Shown here: piece after piece, positions 47,925 through 58,616 of the stretch | Position numbering within the stretch: position 1 is the stretch's first letter | Layout: each line of letters opens with the position of its first letter | Assembly: GCA_963823435.1 (NCBI GenBank) | Contig: CAWGLN010000001.1 | Location: 1,612,001 to 1,676,000, forward strand | Length of the DNA: 64,000 nt | Direction: 5' to 3' | Source: CAKZML01 sp963823435 | GTDB lineage: Bacteria; Pseudomonadota; Gammaproteobacteria; Steroidobacterales; BM003 | Program-made: the position numbers and the translations under genes | The notes under the pieces: generated by a model | What the model was told of the DNA's origin: nothing | What the model saw: the letters and a program-made list of their open reading frames with translations, nothing else | Database searches by the model: none

Positions 47925-50078
47925 TTAATGGCCGGCAGGTATCGGGAAGCCCCGGTCGCGCAACAGCGCATTGATCTTCGCATCACGACCACGGAAGCTG
48001 CGGTAAGCCTCCGCCGGATCCACCGCGTTGCGTACCGAGAACAGGTTGTCCACCAGTTTCTTCGCGACACCCTTGTCATAAAACCCGCCGGGGGCCTCGG
48101 CAAACGCCTCGGCGGCATCGGAGGTCAGCACATCTGACCACATATAGCCGTAATAGCCGGCAGAATATCCCTCGCCCGAGAAGATGTGCCCAAACTGTGT
48201 GGAACGATGACGCATCACCATTTCCCTGGGCATGTTCAGGGCGGCAAGGGTATCGCGCTCGAAAGCCTGCGGGTCGATGTTGGCCGGATCAGCGGTGTGG
48301 AACTTCATGTCCATCAGCGCCGAAGCCAGGTATTCAGTGGTCTTGAAGCCCTCGTTAAAGGTCGCCGCTTTCTTGATCTTGGCCACCAGTTCGGCCGGCA
48401 TGGGTTCGCCCGTCTGGTAGTGAACCAGGAACTGGTCGATCACCTTGTCGGTGGTCAGCCAGCGTTCCAGCAACTGGGACTGAAACTCGGTGTAATCTCG
48501 CACGCCACCGTTCAGGGTCGGGTAGGCCACCCTGGATGACAGGTAATGCAGAGCGTGGCCGAACTCGTGGAAGTAGGTCTCCGCATCGTCCCAGGAAATC
48601 AGCACCGCCTCGCCGGGGGCGCCCTTGACGAAGTTGGAGTTATTGGATGACAACACCGTCTTCTTGCCGTTAAAGGTCTCGTGGCCACGATAGGCTGTGG
48701 CCCAGGCACCCGAGCGCTTGCCGGTACGTGCAAAGGGGTCCAGGTACCACAAGCCGATGTGCGCGCCGCTGTCTTTGTCGGTAACTTCCCACACCTTCAC
48801 ATCGGGGTGGAAGACGGGAACCGAGCCCGCTGGCACAGGGGTGAAGTTGAAATTGAATATTTCTCCGGCCACGAAGAACATGGCCTCACGCAGTTTGCCC
48901 AGCTGCAGGTACTGCTTGACCTCATCCGAATCCAGGTCGTACTTGGCCTTGCGGACTTTCTCGGCATACAGGCGATAGTCCCAGGGTTCGATGGTGATGT
49001 CCGCCTTCTCCGCGTCGGCTATCGCCTGCATGTCGGCGACCTCTTCCCTGACCCGGGCGATTGCGGCCGGCCACACGGCTTCCATCAAGCCCATGGCCGC
49101 CTCGGGTGTCTTGGCCATGCGATTCTGCAACTGCCATTGGGCGTAGTTGTCGTAGCCGAGCAGGGCGACTCTTTCATCGCGCAGTTTCAGTATCTCGGCG
49201 ATGATCGCGTTATTGTCGTTTGCGTCGCCGTTGTTGCCACGGTTGTAGTAGGTACGCCAGACACTCTCTCGCAGGCCGCGGTCATCGGAGTAGGTGAGGA
49301 AGGGGTCCATGGACGACCTGGTATTGGTAATCGCCCACAGGCCGGCCTTATTCCTTTCGGTTGCGGCCGCCGCGGCGGCGGCCTTGATGGATTCGGGCAG
49401 ACCGCCAAGCTGGTTTTCGTCAAGATAGGTGACGTAGGCTTCCTCATCCGCCAGCACGTTGTTGGAGAACTGGGTTTGCAGCTCTGCCAGGCGCTGGTTG
49501 ATGGCGGCATGTCGGTCCCTTGCTTCCCCCTGCAGGGTGGCGCCATAGCTGGCAAAACCGTCATACACCAGCCATACCAGGCGTTGTTGGTCAGCTTGCA
49601 GCGTCTTGTACTCTTCTCCTTCGTACACTGCCTTGACCCGCGCGAACAGTTTGTCGTTCTGGCTGATCCTGGAACGAAATTCCGCCAGCTTGGGCGCCAT
49701 TTCCTGCTGAATGACACGGAATTCCGCTGACGACATATTGGAGCTCCAGATACCCCAGTAGGGATAGGCCCGATTCAGGTCCCCCCCGGTCTTTTCCATG
49801 GCCAGTATGGTGTTCTCGAAGGTCGCGGCCTCGCTTTGGTTGGCAATCACCTCCAACTCGGCCAGGTTACGCGCCATGCCGGTTTCCATGGCCGCCCCGG
49901 CGTCGGCAATGTCCATCTTGTCGAATGCCGGTACGCCGCCATAGGGGCCGGTCCATTCAGCCAGCAGGATGTTGCTTTCAGGAGCCGGTGCTGCGGTGTG
50001 CTCAGGTGTCGATTTGCTGCAGGCTCCCAGCGTTGCGGCCAGGGCCAGACCGGCGATCAGGGATAGGAATTTACGCAT
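47925..50078 (-). CDS. dcp: M3 family peptidyl-dipeptidase, lipoprotein
   Basis: 717 residues, intact. The N-terminus MRKFLSLIAGLALAATLGAC is a lipoprotein signal. The core carries ETYFHEFGHALHYLSSRVAY with HExxH near residue 503, the single zinc site of the M3 clan, and FGHIFSGEGYSAGYYGYMWS near the substrate cleft. The length matches bacterial Dcp. It removes dipeptides from peptide C-termini; the lipoprotein signal places it in the periplasm, unlike E. coli Dcp. Monocistronic, with a strong terminator. Confidence 0.9.
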   Translation of the reverse strand: MRKFLSLIAGLALAATLGACSKSTPEHTAAPAPESNILLAEWTGPYGGVPAFDKMDIADAGAAMETGMARNLAELEVIANQSEAATFENTILAMEKTGGDLNRAYPYWGIWSSNMSSAEFRVIQQEMAPKLAEFRSRISQNDKLFARVKAVYEGEEYKTLQADQQRLVWLVYDGFASYGATLQGEARDRHAAINQRLAELQTQFSNNVLADEEAYVTYLDENQLGGLPESIKAAAAAAATERNKAGLWAITNTRSSMDPFLTYSDDRGLRESVWRTYYNRGNNGDANDNNAIIAEILKLRDERVALLGYDNYAQWQLQNRMAKTPEAAMGLMEAVWPAAIARVREEVADMQAIADAEKADITIEPWDYRLYAEKVRKAKYDLDSDEVKQYLQLGKLREAMFFVAGEIFNFNFTPVPAGSVPVFHPDVKVWEVTDKDSGAHIGLWYLDPFARTGKRSGAWATAYRGHETFNGKKTVLSSNNSNFVKGAPGEAVLISWDDAETYFHEFGHALHYLSSRVAYPTLNGGVRDYTEFQSQLLERWLTTDKVIDQFLVHYQTGEPMPAELVAKIKKAATFNEGFKTTEYLASALMDMKFHTADPANIDPQAFERDTLAALNMPREMVMRHRSTQFGHIFSGEGYSAGYYGYMWSDVLTSDAAEAFAEAPGGFYDKGVAKKLVDNLFSVRNAVDPAEAYRSFRGRDAKINALLRDRGFPIPAGH

Positions 50079-50784
50079 GAGTGAGAGTCCTCGGTAACAG
50101 CCCGGAAAAGAGCTCGATTTCAGCCGCCGAGTGTACCTTTTCTTTAGGGTGAAGACACAGGAGCAAGGGGCGAGTGACCAGGATCGGGGGCTGTCTACCC
50201 CGCGACCGCACCTTATCTATTCATGGATTGACAAGTTGCAGTACCTGTAGTTTCCGGAATGCTGGCGTGAAGGTGAGCTGATTAGCTTTGGCTTTCGGGG
50301 ATATGGATATACCCGGGAAGGGAGTGGTGCCGAGGTCCGGCAGAACCGGTAAAGGGCCCCGGTTTGGACATCGCCCAACCTCGGGTCTGTCGGTGGCTCC
50401 CAAGGGGATTGCGCACCTTATACTCGTCGTCATCGTGACCAAGCGAGCCCGGCCTCGCTCGCTCTTTAGTTGAGCGATTGGTTCGCCAGCCAGCGGCAGC
50501 GTTGCTTTTCCGGGACATCGAGCGCCAGAAAGCGATCCGAAATTTCGTCGGAATCTGTTGTATTTATGACACAAGCTCTGTTTTGAATGAGCGGAGACCT
50601 TGGGCTGAATCAGCGTTCACACTAGATTTTCCCCATTGAATTGAGTGTTTACTGGCAATCAGAAGGGTGGTATAAATACCCGATGCGTTGTGAATTATTT
50701 ACAACGTTTTGGCTGTTGGGGGGGCGCCACATGATGGTGGTGAAATCCGACGGCATACATAAACCATTGATATGGGGAATTTTC
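50079..50784. other. Long gap with the TonB-receptor promoter
   Basis: 706 bases without a supported gene. Near the right end TTTACT (50648-50653), 17 bases, TATAAA (50671-50676) form a sigma-70-type promoter about 110 bases before ATG 50785. The left part should hold the peptidase promoter on the minus strand. Confidence 0.5.
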
Positions 50785-53693
50785 ATGTCTAGAAATAGCA
50801 AGCTGCATGACGCGGTTCGGCTGGCGCTGGGGGTTAGCGCAGGCTTTCTGACGTTATCCATTGCGCCTGCCGTAATGGCGCAAGACGCTGAAGCAAATGC
50901 TCCGGCGATCGAAGAGATCGTAACTACAGGTTCGCGCATCAAGCGCGCTGACATTGATAGTGCAAGTCCGGTAACGGTTATCGATCGTAGTTCGATCATA
51001 GCCACCGGTATTACGGACGTCGGTGATCTGATCCAGAGTATGCCGTCCATGTCCGGTTCGCCGATAGGCACCACCACAAACAATGGTGGTAATGGTGCGG
51101 TGCTGATCGACCTGCGCGGCCTGGGCACCAATCGCACGCTTACCCTGATCAATGGTCAGCGTACGGTGGACGGTGGTGACTACCAGACCATTCCTGTCAG
51201 CATGATCGAGCGCGTTGAAATTCTGAAAGACGGCGCCTCGGCCATATACGGCGCTGATGCGGTGGCCGGCGTGGTCAACATTATCACTCGTCGCGATTAC
51301 GATGGTTTGGAAGTTACACTCCAGACGGCTGACTGGGCGGACAGCAAGGGCGCGCAGGATTCCTTCAACCTGGTCAGCGGTGCCGAGTTCGATGGCGGTA
51401 ACTTCGTATTTGGTGCCGAGTTCGTCAAGCAGGAAGAGGCTTATCAGGCAGACACTCCTTGGGATTTCATGAAGGATTCTTACTACATTTATCCTGAAGG
51501 CTGCGAAAACCAGGTGACTGCACCCTACGATGGCACGCCCACGGGTGGTTGCTATCCTCTCGGTTCTTCCCGTATACCGGAAAGCCGTCTGCGGTTCCCG
51601 AACAACGGTACTTTCTACATTGACCAAACGGCTACAAATCCGTACGAAGCTGGACTGATGGCACCGTATGATGGTCGTAACTACAACTACGCTCCCGTTA
51701 ACTACCTGCAGACTCCCTACGAGCGTTTGAACCTGTTCGCAGAATCGCATTTCGAGATTTCAGACAAGCTTCGGGGCAATGTTGAAATCCGTGGTAATTT
51801 CCGCGAATCCAGACAGGAATTGGCACCCTTGCCCTACACTCCTGGTGATCCTTTCTACAACGGCTTCTTCGATCTCAACGGCGATGGCAATCTTCAGCCC
51901 TACGCAGGTATTTCGGATCAGAACTACTACCTGCGCCAGGCGATTGATATCTATAACGCCGCCAACGGCACCTCGCTGGTGTACGAGCCAGTTGTCGACG
52001 CCCGCCGTCGTATGATTGAAACCAAGCGTGCATTTGAGCAGGAAATCACTCAGTTCCAGTTTGTTGCCGGTCTTGAAGGCGATCTCGATAACGGCATGTC
52101 ATGGGATCTGTTTCTGAATCAGGGTTACCGCGCCCGCACGGATGTTGACTTCGGTCAGTTCTCGGGTGCCCGCCTGCAGAATGCCTTGGGCCCATCGGCC
52201 GACCTGGTTGGTAACGACGGTATTCCCGAGTGCTATGCTGACGTGAATGATCCCGGCACCCTGATCGCTGGCTGCGTGCCGCTGAACTTGTTCGGTGGTG
52301 GCACGGTCGAGCGCAGCACGGGTGCGATCACCTCTTCGTCGCTGACCCAGGACATGATCGACTACGTGTCGATCGACCTGGTCGATACCTATGTCACCAA
52401 GCAGACTGTTACCGGCGGTAGCATCACGGGAGAAGCATTTGATCTTCCCGGTGGCGCGCTGGGATGGGCCGCAGGCGTCCAGTACCTGAAAGACGAGTTC
52501 AAGTACACGCCTGACTCTGCCAAGCAGTCTGGCGCCGTTACCGGTAACGTCGGTGCGGGCACCATTGGTAGTCTGACCACGCAATCGTATTCGCTGAAGT
52601 CCTGGCTCCGGTGTTCGACAACGGCACCCAGGAAATCCTGCTGAAAGCCGGCGTGCGTTACGACGACTTCGACCTGTTCGATTCCGAAACCACCTTCCAG
52701 TTCGGTGTGGAGGTCCAGGCCATCGAAGATCTGAAGGTTCGTGGCACCTATGGCACCGTGTACCGCGCACCGAATATTGGTGAGTTGTTCGGCGGTGTGG
52801 TGGACAGCTTCCCGCAGTATGTGGATCCCTGTACCCGGGTACCGCTGCCAGCGGGTTGCGCCCAGGTGGGCTTGCAGCTTGACACCCAGGTCCGTGCGGC
52901 CGTTGGCGGTAATATCAACCTGATCCCTGAATCCGGCGATACCTACACGGTTGGTGTGGTGTGGACACCGAGCTTTGGCGATCATAACTTTACCGGCACG
53001 CTCGACTATTGGTCGGTTGAACTGGAAGACGGTATCAACGCACTGGGTGCCCAGTTCATTCTGGATGACTGTTATGAGAATTTGAACGCGGCCGCCTGTG
53101 CGCTAGTCACTCGTGACGCCAACTACGCTGTGACCCTGGTTAGGGATACCGCGTTGAACCTGTCATCACAGACCGCCAAGGGTGTCGATACCGAGATCCG
53201 CTGGAACTTCAGTTCCAACATCGGTGACTGGGAAGCGTCTATGTTGTGGGCCCATATGCTGGAACGCAACTCCGAAGCCTTCGCGGGTGCAGGTGAAACT
53301 GAATTTGCCGGACGCTTCACTGCCGGCAGCAGTGCCTTCGCCGAGGACAAGATGAACTACAAGCTGCAATGGATGCAGGGTGGTTTCACCGTGGCCTATC
53401 TTGGTGAGTACATCAGTGCGCTGGACGCGGATACCTTCTGTAACTGCGGTGATGGCAACCAGCCTGACGGCAGCTACATCCAGAAGATTGATGCTCAGCT
53501 GTACCATGATCTGGTCGCTTCATATTCCTTCAGCGATTATGGCATGGAAGGTTTGACCCTGGCCGGTGGTATCACCAACTTTACCGACGAAGCACCCCCC
53601 TTCATTGAAGTGGGCTTCAACGCCGGTACCGATCCGTCAACATATCGTATGTTCGGTATCGGCTACTACCTGCGTGCGACGTACAAATTCTGA
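50785..53693 (+). CDS. TonB-dependent receptor (one frameshift)
   Basis: ATG 50785 (MSRNSKLHDAVRLALGVSAG) starts the signal peptide; the upstream ATG 50683 gives no signal. The plug domain has EEIVTTGSRIKRADIDSASP, VLIDLRGLGTNRTLTLINGQ and ILKDGASAIYGADAVAGVVN. The barrel then runs to RMFGIGYYLRATYKF, ending in Phe as required for outer-membrane insertion. The frame shifts near 52600, with AEVLAPVFDNGTQEILLKAG in the new frame. About 968 residues. It imports a large substrate using TonB energy; the ligand is unknown. A terminator follows. It is next to the sulfotransferase-methyltransferase block. Confidence 0.9.
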
Positions 53694-53720
53694 TCGATCT
53701 TTCAGATTGGGATGAATTGG

Positions 53721-53750
53721 GGAGGGCCGCTAACGCGGCCCTCCTTTTTT
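53721..53750 (+). terminator. Rho-independent terminator of the TonB-receptor gene
   Basis: GGAGGGCCGC (53721-53730), loop TAAC, GCGGCCCTCC (53735-53744), then T-run to 53750, 28 bases after the receptor stop. Confidence 0.92.
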
Positions 53751-53832
53751 ATATGGTCGAGTAAACGTTTCGATCTCGTGGCGCAAGTAGACCGGGGTTC
53801 GCTTTTTGGGGCAAAGGGGAGGGTGGTTGGTT

Positions 53833-54237
53833 TTATTCTGCCTTGGCTTGTTGCCAGAGACTCGCATCTTCAACCAGTTCGTACAGCGCCTCTGCTTTCT
53901 TTACCAGATCGTAGCCCGCATCGCCCAGTTGCTCCGCATCTAGCTGCCACTGCAAAGAAAAATGCCTGGCGGCGTCGCGAGGTGTGGCTGCCAGGGATGA
54001 ATGGACCAGTGTCACCGGGGCATCACCGCAGATGAACCACTCGAAACCACCAGATTGTCCCTGTTCACGGATTCGACCGATCAGCAGCGTAAAGGGCAGC
54101 ACCCAGGCCGTTTTGGCTTCCACGACCATGCTTTCAAAACGAGCCCTGCCAGTCAATTCACGAACCGCCGCGTCCAGTCGCTGCTTGGTCCATTCGTCAA
54201 GCTCTTTGCTTTGGTGGGTCAGGTTTTGTTCAGTCAT
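53833..54237 (-). CDS. DUF4826-like small protein
   Basis: 134 residues from ATG 54237 (MTEQNLTHQSKELDEWTKQR). No signal or membrane helix. FEWFICGDAPVTLVHSSLA and ARHFSLQWQLDAEQLGDAGY match the WxxxGD and HFSLQWQL features I recall for DUF4826, a family of unknown function. It starts 12 bases after the methyltransferase stop and is probably its operon partner. Confidence 0.65.
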   Translation of the reverse strand: MTEQNLTHQSKELDEWTKQRLDAAVRELTGRARFESMVVEAKTAWVLPFTLLIGRIREQGQSGGFEWFICGDAPVTLVHSSLAATPRDAARHFSLQWQLDAEQLGDAGYDLVKKAEALYELVEDASLWQQAKAE

Positions 54238-54249
54238 TATACCGTCCCT

Positions 54250-55242
54250 TCAGATCTCGGTAATTGCCGGGCGGGCAGCGACAATGATCCACGCCAGGGG
54301 TAGTGCGATACCGGGTGCCATCAGCGGCCCAGCTTGCCTCAAGTTGCATTTGCTGGTTTCCAGGTCGGCGCAAATCTTCTTCAGCCCCGTGTCGTCAATC
54401 GACGACTCCATCATCGAGGACATGCGAGCGACATAGGCCTCGAGCTCATCGTTCATGCGACCGAGCCACTCCAGGACCTCATCGGGGTCGAATCGCTGCA
54501 TTTTCGCGTGAATGCCGACAACGTCACGGTACAGTCGCGCAACCGTGTCGCCGGCGACATGCTCACCATGCTCTGCAAGGATGTCTTCCAAGGTCTTGAC
54601 CGCAGGCGCGAGCTGAGAGGCTGCAGAGTCATAGGGAGCCCTGTCCGCACCGCGCACGGCTGCGAAACCTGATTTGAACATCTCGATAGCCAAGGGGATG
54701 AAACCCGATTCCCGCACCCTGGATGTCGCATCCAGGCTGGCCGCACATTCAAGGTGGATGACTCCGTATCGGTGATGCAGCAGCAACGCCATTTCACCAC
54801 CTTCAGTCAGTAGGCGTGCCGCCTCCGAAATAGCTTCCAGACCGGCGTATTCGACACCGAACTGGCTGGTTATCACATCAAAAGACCCGGATTCCATTGG
54901 AATCTGGCGGGCATCGCACACCACGCCGCGAACATCTGGAAAACGATCGCGTATGTTGGAAATCGAGGCGGGTGATATGTCCACGCAGCTGATAGCCATC
55001 GGCTTGTCACTGGTTACAGCGAGTGCGCATTCTATGACCGCTCCGTTGCCGCTGGCGATGTCGAGAAGTGAAAGAGGGTCTTTACGGTGTTTTAAGGTGG
55101 CGAAGAATTTGTCCCAGAACTCGTGGATGGCCGGATGGCTAACGCCACCCACGCCGTAGGCGCCGGCCCGTGCCGTGCCGTTCCAGTAAGTCTCCCAGCT
55201 TCGTGCCACGCTCGCGGCATCGGATTGTTCTTGTGTCTTCAT
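54250..55242 (-). CDS. Class I SAM-dependent methyltransferase, paralogue A
   Basis: 330 residues from ATG 55242. Motif I is PLSLLDIASGNGAVIECALA (SAM-binding Gly-rich loop near residue 60), motif II around VDISPASISNIRDRFPDV, then SGSFDVITSQFGVEYAGLEA with the acidic and aromatic substrate-side residues. The C-terminal half is helical and unassigned. SQFGVEY, LDIASGNGAV and the W-rich start are shared with the protein at 59842-60807, so the two are paralogues at opposite ends of the sulfotransferase block. It starts 69 bases from the first sulfotransferase gene, divergently. Substrate unknown. Confidence 0.8.
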   Translation of the reverse strand: MKTQEQSDAASVARSWETYWNGTARAGAYGVGGVSHPAIHEFWDKFFATLKHRKDPLSLLDIASGNGAVIECALAVTSDKPMAISCVDISPASISNIRDRFPDVRGVVCDARQIPMESGSFDVITSQFGVEYAGLEAISEAARLLTEGGEMALLLHHRYGVIHLECAASLDATSRVRESGFIPLAIEMFKSGFAAVRGADRAPYDSAASQLAPAVKTLEDILAEHGEHVAGDTVARLYRDVVGIHAKMQRFDPDEVLEWLGRMNDELEAYVARMSSMMESSIDDTGLKKICADLETSKCNLRQAGPLMAPGIALPLAWIIVAARPAITEI

Positions 55243-55311
55243 TGAGTATGCATGCGAAAAAAATCAGAACAGACCCTAGTATACCTACTCCAATTCCATA
55301 ACAATAACGCA

Positions 55312-56910
55312 ATGGACAAGACAGCAATGAGCCCAGAGATATCTCGACTCAGTAACGCGGCCCGTGGGGCCGTTGAAGCACGCGAATGGGCAGCAGTAGG
55401 GCATTGCGCCAGCGAAATCCTGCGCCTGGACCCTGAGAGCGCCGAAGGTCACTTCCTGGCCGGTCTGGCCATGAAAGTCGAGAGGAAGCCTCTCAGGGCC
55501 ATAGAGACCTTCGAGCGGGTGCTGGAACTGGATGAGAGTCGCTATGATGCCGCGGTCGAACTGGCCAATCAATATTCGATAGCCCGCCGCAACGGCGATG
55601 CTGCCGACTTGTTGGCAAGATACGAGGAGGCCTTGTCCAACAGCCCTATCTACCTGGATATGGCAGGTACGATTTATACCGAGATTGGCCTGTCGGAGCG
55701 GGCATGGCCCCTGTACCAGAAGGCCACTGCCTTGCAGCCTGGGGTCGACCTGTTTCGGGCGAACCTGGCAGCCTGTGCTGTATACCTGGGAAAGATTGAG
55801 GAGGCACGGGAGAGCTACCTGGCGCTTCTGCGGCGCTTTCCCAACCACCGCCGAAACCATTACCAGCTCTCGCGCCTGAAGAAGGCCCAGGACTCCAGTC
55901 ACATAGACCAGATGCAGCAAATCCTGCTAAAGAGCAATGAACCCCCCAAGCACAACATTCCACTGTATTTCGCGATTGCCAAGGAACTCGAAGACCTTGA
56001 GCAATGGGAATCCTCTTTTGATTACTACAAGAGAGCTGGTGATACGGTTGTGTCCGCCGCTGACTACGACGTGGCCAGGGACATCGCCCTGATAGATCAA
56101 GTGATTGAAGTATGCAACGCCGGCTGGCTGGCAAATAATTCGCAAGACCGGCAGCTAGATGATTCAGGCAAGACACCAATCTTCATCGTTGGATTACCGC
56201 GCACAGGGACGACGCTGACCGAGCGAATTCTCTCCAGCCATTCCCAGGTTGATAGCCTGGGTGAAACATTGTTTCTGCAGATGGTGTTACGGCGAGAAAG
56301 TGGCGTGGCCAGCGTCGAGAACATGAATCCGGACATGATTGCAGCCGTGGCACAAAAGGATATGGGCCTGATCGCCAAAGGCTATGTCGATGCGGTGCGC
56401 TACCGCCTGGGCAGTGCGCCGATGTTTATCGAGAAATTGCCGTTCAATTTCCTTTACCTGGGCTTTATCGCCAGGGCCTGGCCGCAGGCCCGCATCGTGC
56501 ATCTCACGCGCAACCCGATGGACGCCTGTTTCTCGATGTACAAACAGGTGTTCACCTGGGCCTACAAGTTCTCCTACTCGCTGGAAGACCTGGGCCGTTA
56601 CTATCTCGCGCATGATCGACTGGCTCGACATTGGCGGAGCCTGCTCGGAGATCGCCTTGTCGAGGTAGAGTATGAATCCCTGGTTGCCGACCCTGAAGAC
56701 CAGGTACGCGGCCTGCTTCAAAAACTTGGCCTTGACTTCGAAGAGTCCTGCCTGCAGTTTGATCGAAACAAGGCGCCCAGCACAACAGCCAGTTCGGTGC
56801 AGGTGCGTGACAAGGTGCACAGCGGCTCGGTCGGACGCTGGCGGCGTTTCGAGCGGCAATTGCAGCCCTTGCGCGAGCAGTTGGAGAGTGCCGGTATCCG
56901 GATCGAGTGA
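55312..56910 (+). CDS. TPR-sulfotransferase, first of a tandem pair
   Basis: 532 residues from ATG 55312. Residues 1-280 are TPR-like helical repeats (EWAAVGHCASEILRLDPESA and further units). The C-terminal part is a sulfotransferase: IFIVGLPRTGTTLTERILSS is the PAPS 5'-phosphosulfate-binding loop and RIVHLTRNPMDACFSMYKQV the 3'-phosphate-binding strand. The architecture is that of TPR-type tyrosyl-protein-like sulfotransferases of bacteria. It transfers sulfate from PAPS to an unknown acceptor. Divergent from methyltransferase A, with the second copy overlapping its stop by 4 bases. Confidence 0.9.
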   Translation: MDKTAMSPEISRLSNAARGAVEAREWAAVGHCASEILRLDPESAEGHFLAGLAMKVERKPLRAIETFERVLELDESRYDAAVELANQYSIARRNGDAADLLARYEEALSNSPIYLDMAGTIYTEIGLSERAWPLYQKATALQPGVDLFRANLAACAVYLGKIEEARESYLALLRRFPNHRRNHYQLSRLKKAQDSSHIDQMQQILLKSNEPPKHNIPLYFAIAKELEDLEQWESSFDYYKRAGDTVVSAADYDVARDIALIDQVIEVCNAGWLANNSQDRQLDDSGKTPIFIVGLPRTGTTLTERILSSHSQVDSLGETLFLQMVLRRESGVASVENMNPDMIAAVAQKDMGLIAKGYVDAVRYRLGSAPMFIEKLPFNFLYLGFIARAWPQARIVHLTRNPMDACFSMYKQVFTWAYKFSYSLEDLGRYYLAHDRLARHWRSLLGDRLVEVEYESLVADPEDQVRGLLQKLGLDFEESCLQFDRNKAPSTTASSVQVRDKVHSGSVGRWRRFERQLQPLREQLESAGIRIE

Positions 56911-58502
56911 CCACAGTGACCGGTAATCTGACCGCAGCAATCAGCGCGACCGCCAGGCGGGCCGCGAGGGATGGCGACTGGGCAGCGGTAGATGCCGCGG
57001 CGAGCCAGATCCTCGGGCTTAATCAGAATGACCCCGAAGGATGGTTCCTGCGTGGACTGAGCAGGAAGGCTGCGGGGAGGGTGCAGGAAGCGACTGATGC
57101 ATTCAGTCAAACCATTCGGCTGGATCCCGGGCGCTACGACGCCGCTATTGAACTGGCTTGGATATACTGGAGTCTTTTGCGGCATCAGGAGGCAAAAGAC
57201 CTGCTGGAGGGCTACGAGCAACTGCTTGCGAACAGCCCGCTATATCTAGATATGGCTGCAGAAACCTGGAGTCGGCTGGGATTGCACGCAAGAGCACTAC
57301 CACTCTACCGCAAGGCCTGCGAGCTTCAACCCGAAGTGGACAAATTTCAGGCAGGCCTGGCCGCTTGCTCCGTTCTATGTGGAGAGCTTTCGCAAGCCGG
57401 GGTTAATTACAGTCATCTTTTGGACAAATACCCCAATCACCAACGCAACCATTACGAGTGGTCGAGACTGAAACGGGCAATTGACAGCGCCCATGTTGAT
57501 CAGATGAAGGCGGTGCTGGAGCGCACCGGTCTGTCTCCAGAAAAGAATATTTTTCTGTACTACGCAATTGCCAAGGAGCTTGAGGACCTCGAACTGTGGG
57601 ATGAGTCCTTTCATTACTACCGGATGGGAGGGGATGCGGCCGCCGGATTGGCGCGAACATCCGGCTATAAGGTCAGCAACGACATCGCCCTGATTGACAA
57701 GATTATCGAAGTTTGCGGTCCGCAGTGGCTTTCCAAGGGGGTCGCGGCCAGCCAGGCTGAATCTGGGAGCCCGAGTCCGATTTTTGTGGTTGGATTGCCC
57801 CGAACCGGCACCACGCTAACAGAGCGAATTCTGGCCAGCCATTCTGAGATTGAAAGTGCGGATGAAACCTTTTTCCTGCAAATAGCGATTCGCCGCATCA
57901 GCGGGGTAGCAGGCGGGGAAGAGATGACCCCCCGCATGATAGAGTTGGCGGCCGGGAAAGACCCGGTAGTTATTGGCAAGACATACCTTGACGCGGTCCG
58001 CTACCGACTGAGTGGCAAGTCTCTTTTCATCGACAAGTATCCCTTCAATTTTCATTATCTTGGGTTTGTCGCCAGGTCCTTTCCGCAGGCCCGAATTGTT
58101 CATCTTCGGCGAAACCCGATGGATGCCTGCCTTGCCATGTACAAGCAACCATTTTTCCGTTTTGCATTTGCGCTGGACGACCTGGGGCTTTATTACCTGG
58201 CCTATGACCGGTTGATGAGGCACTGGCGCGAGGTATTGGGGCACAGGCTGATAGAAGTGCACTATGAGAACCTGGTGTCCGATCAGGAGACGCAGACTCG
58301 TCTGTTGCTACAAAAGCTGGGATTGGAGTTTGAGCAAGGATGCCTCGAATTCGAGAAGAATAAGTCTGCCAGCGCCAGCGCAAGTTCGGTGCAGATACGG
58401 GAAAAAATACATACTCGGTCAGTCAATCGGTGGACTTGTTTTGCACAGCATTTGCGCCCGCTTGAACAACTTCTCACGCAGGCCGGCATTGCCATTGGCT
58501 GA
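56907..58502 (+). CDS. TPR-sulfotransferase, second of a tandem pair
   Basis: 531 residues from GTG 56907, which overlaps the preceding stop (GTGA). Sequence and domain order repeat those of its neighbour: TPR units (DWAAVDAAASQILGLNQNDP), IFVVGLPRTGTTLTERILAS and RIVHLRRNPMDACLAMYKQP. The two are clearly products of a tandem duplication. They are co-translated, so both are made together and may act on different acceptors or as a heterodimer. Intact. Confidence 0.9.
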   Translation: MTTVTGNLTAAISATARRAARDGDWAAVDAAASQILGLNQNDPEGWFLRGLSRKAAGRVQEATDAFSQTIRLDPGRYDAAIELAWIYWSLLRHQEAKDLLEGYEQLLANSPLYLDMAAETWSRLGLHARALPLYRKACELQPEVDKFQAGLAACSVLCGELSQAGVNYSHLLDKYPNHQRNHYEWSRLKRAIDSAHVDQMKAVLERTGLSPEKNIFLYYAIAKELEDLELWDESFHYYRMGGDAAAGLARTSGYKVSNDIALIDKIIEVCGPQWLSKGVAASQAESGSPSPIFVVGLPRTGTTLTERILASHSEIESADETFFLQIAIRRISGVAGGEEMTPRMIELAAGKDPVVIGKTYLDAVRYRLSGKSLFIDKYPFNFHYLGFVARSFPQARIVHLRRNPMDACLAMYKQPFFRFAFALDDLGLYYLAYDRLMRHWREVLGHRLIEVHYENLVSDQETQTRLLLQKLGLEFEQGCLEFEKNKSASASASSVQIREKIHTRSVNRWTCFAQHLRPLEQLLTQAGIAIG

Positions 58503-58616
58503 ACCACAAGTGTCATGCAGGCGGGTATTGTTTTTTTCTGGCCAAAGACCCTCTACAATCTTCTCGCGAACTGACGGTCATCCACGGTCACCCTGATAAT
58601 TCGATAGAATTCGCCT

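Noticed and set aside
48681..49730. 349-residue plus-strand frame
   Set aside because: Antisense to the intact M3 peptidase, with no motif of its own.
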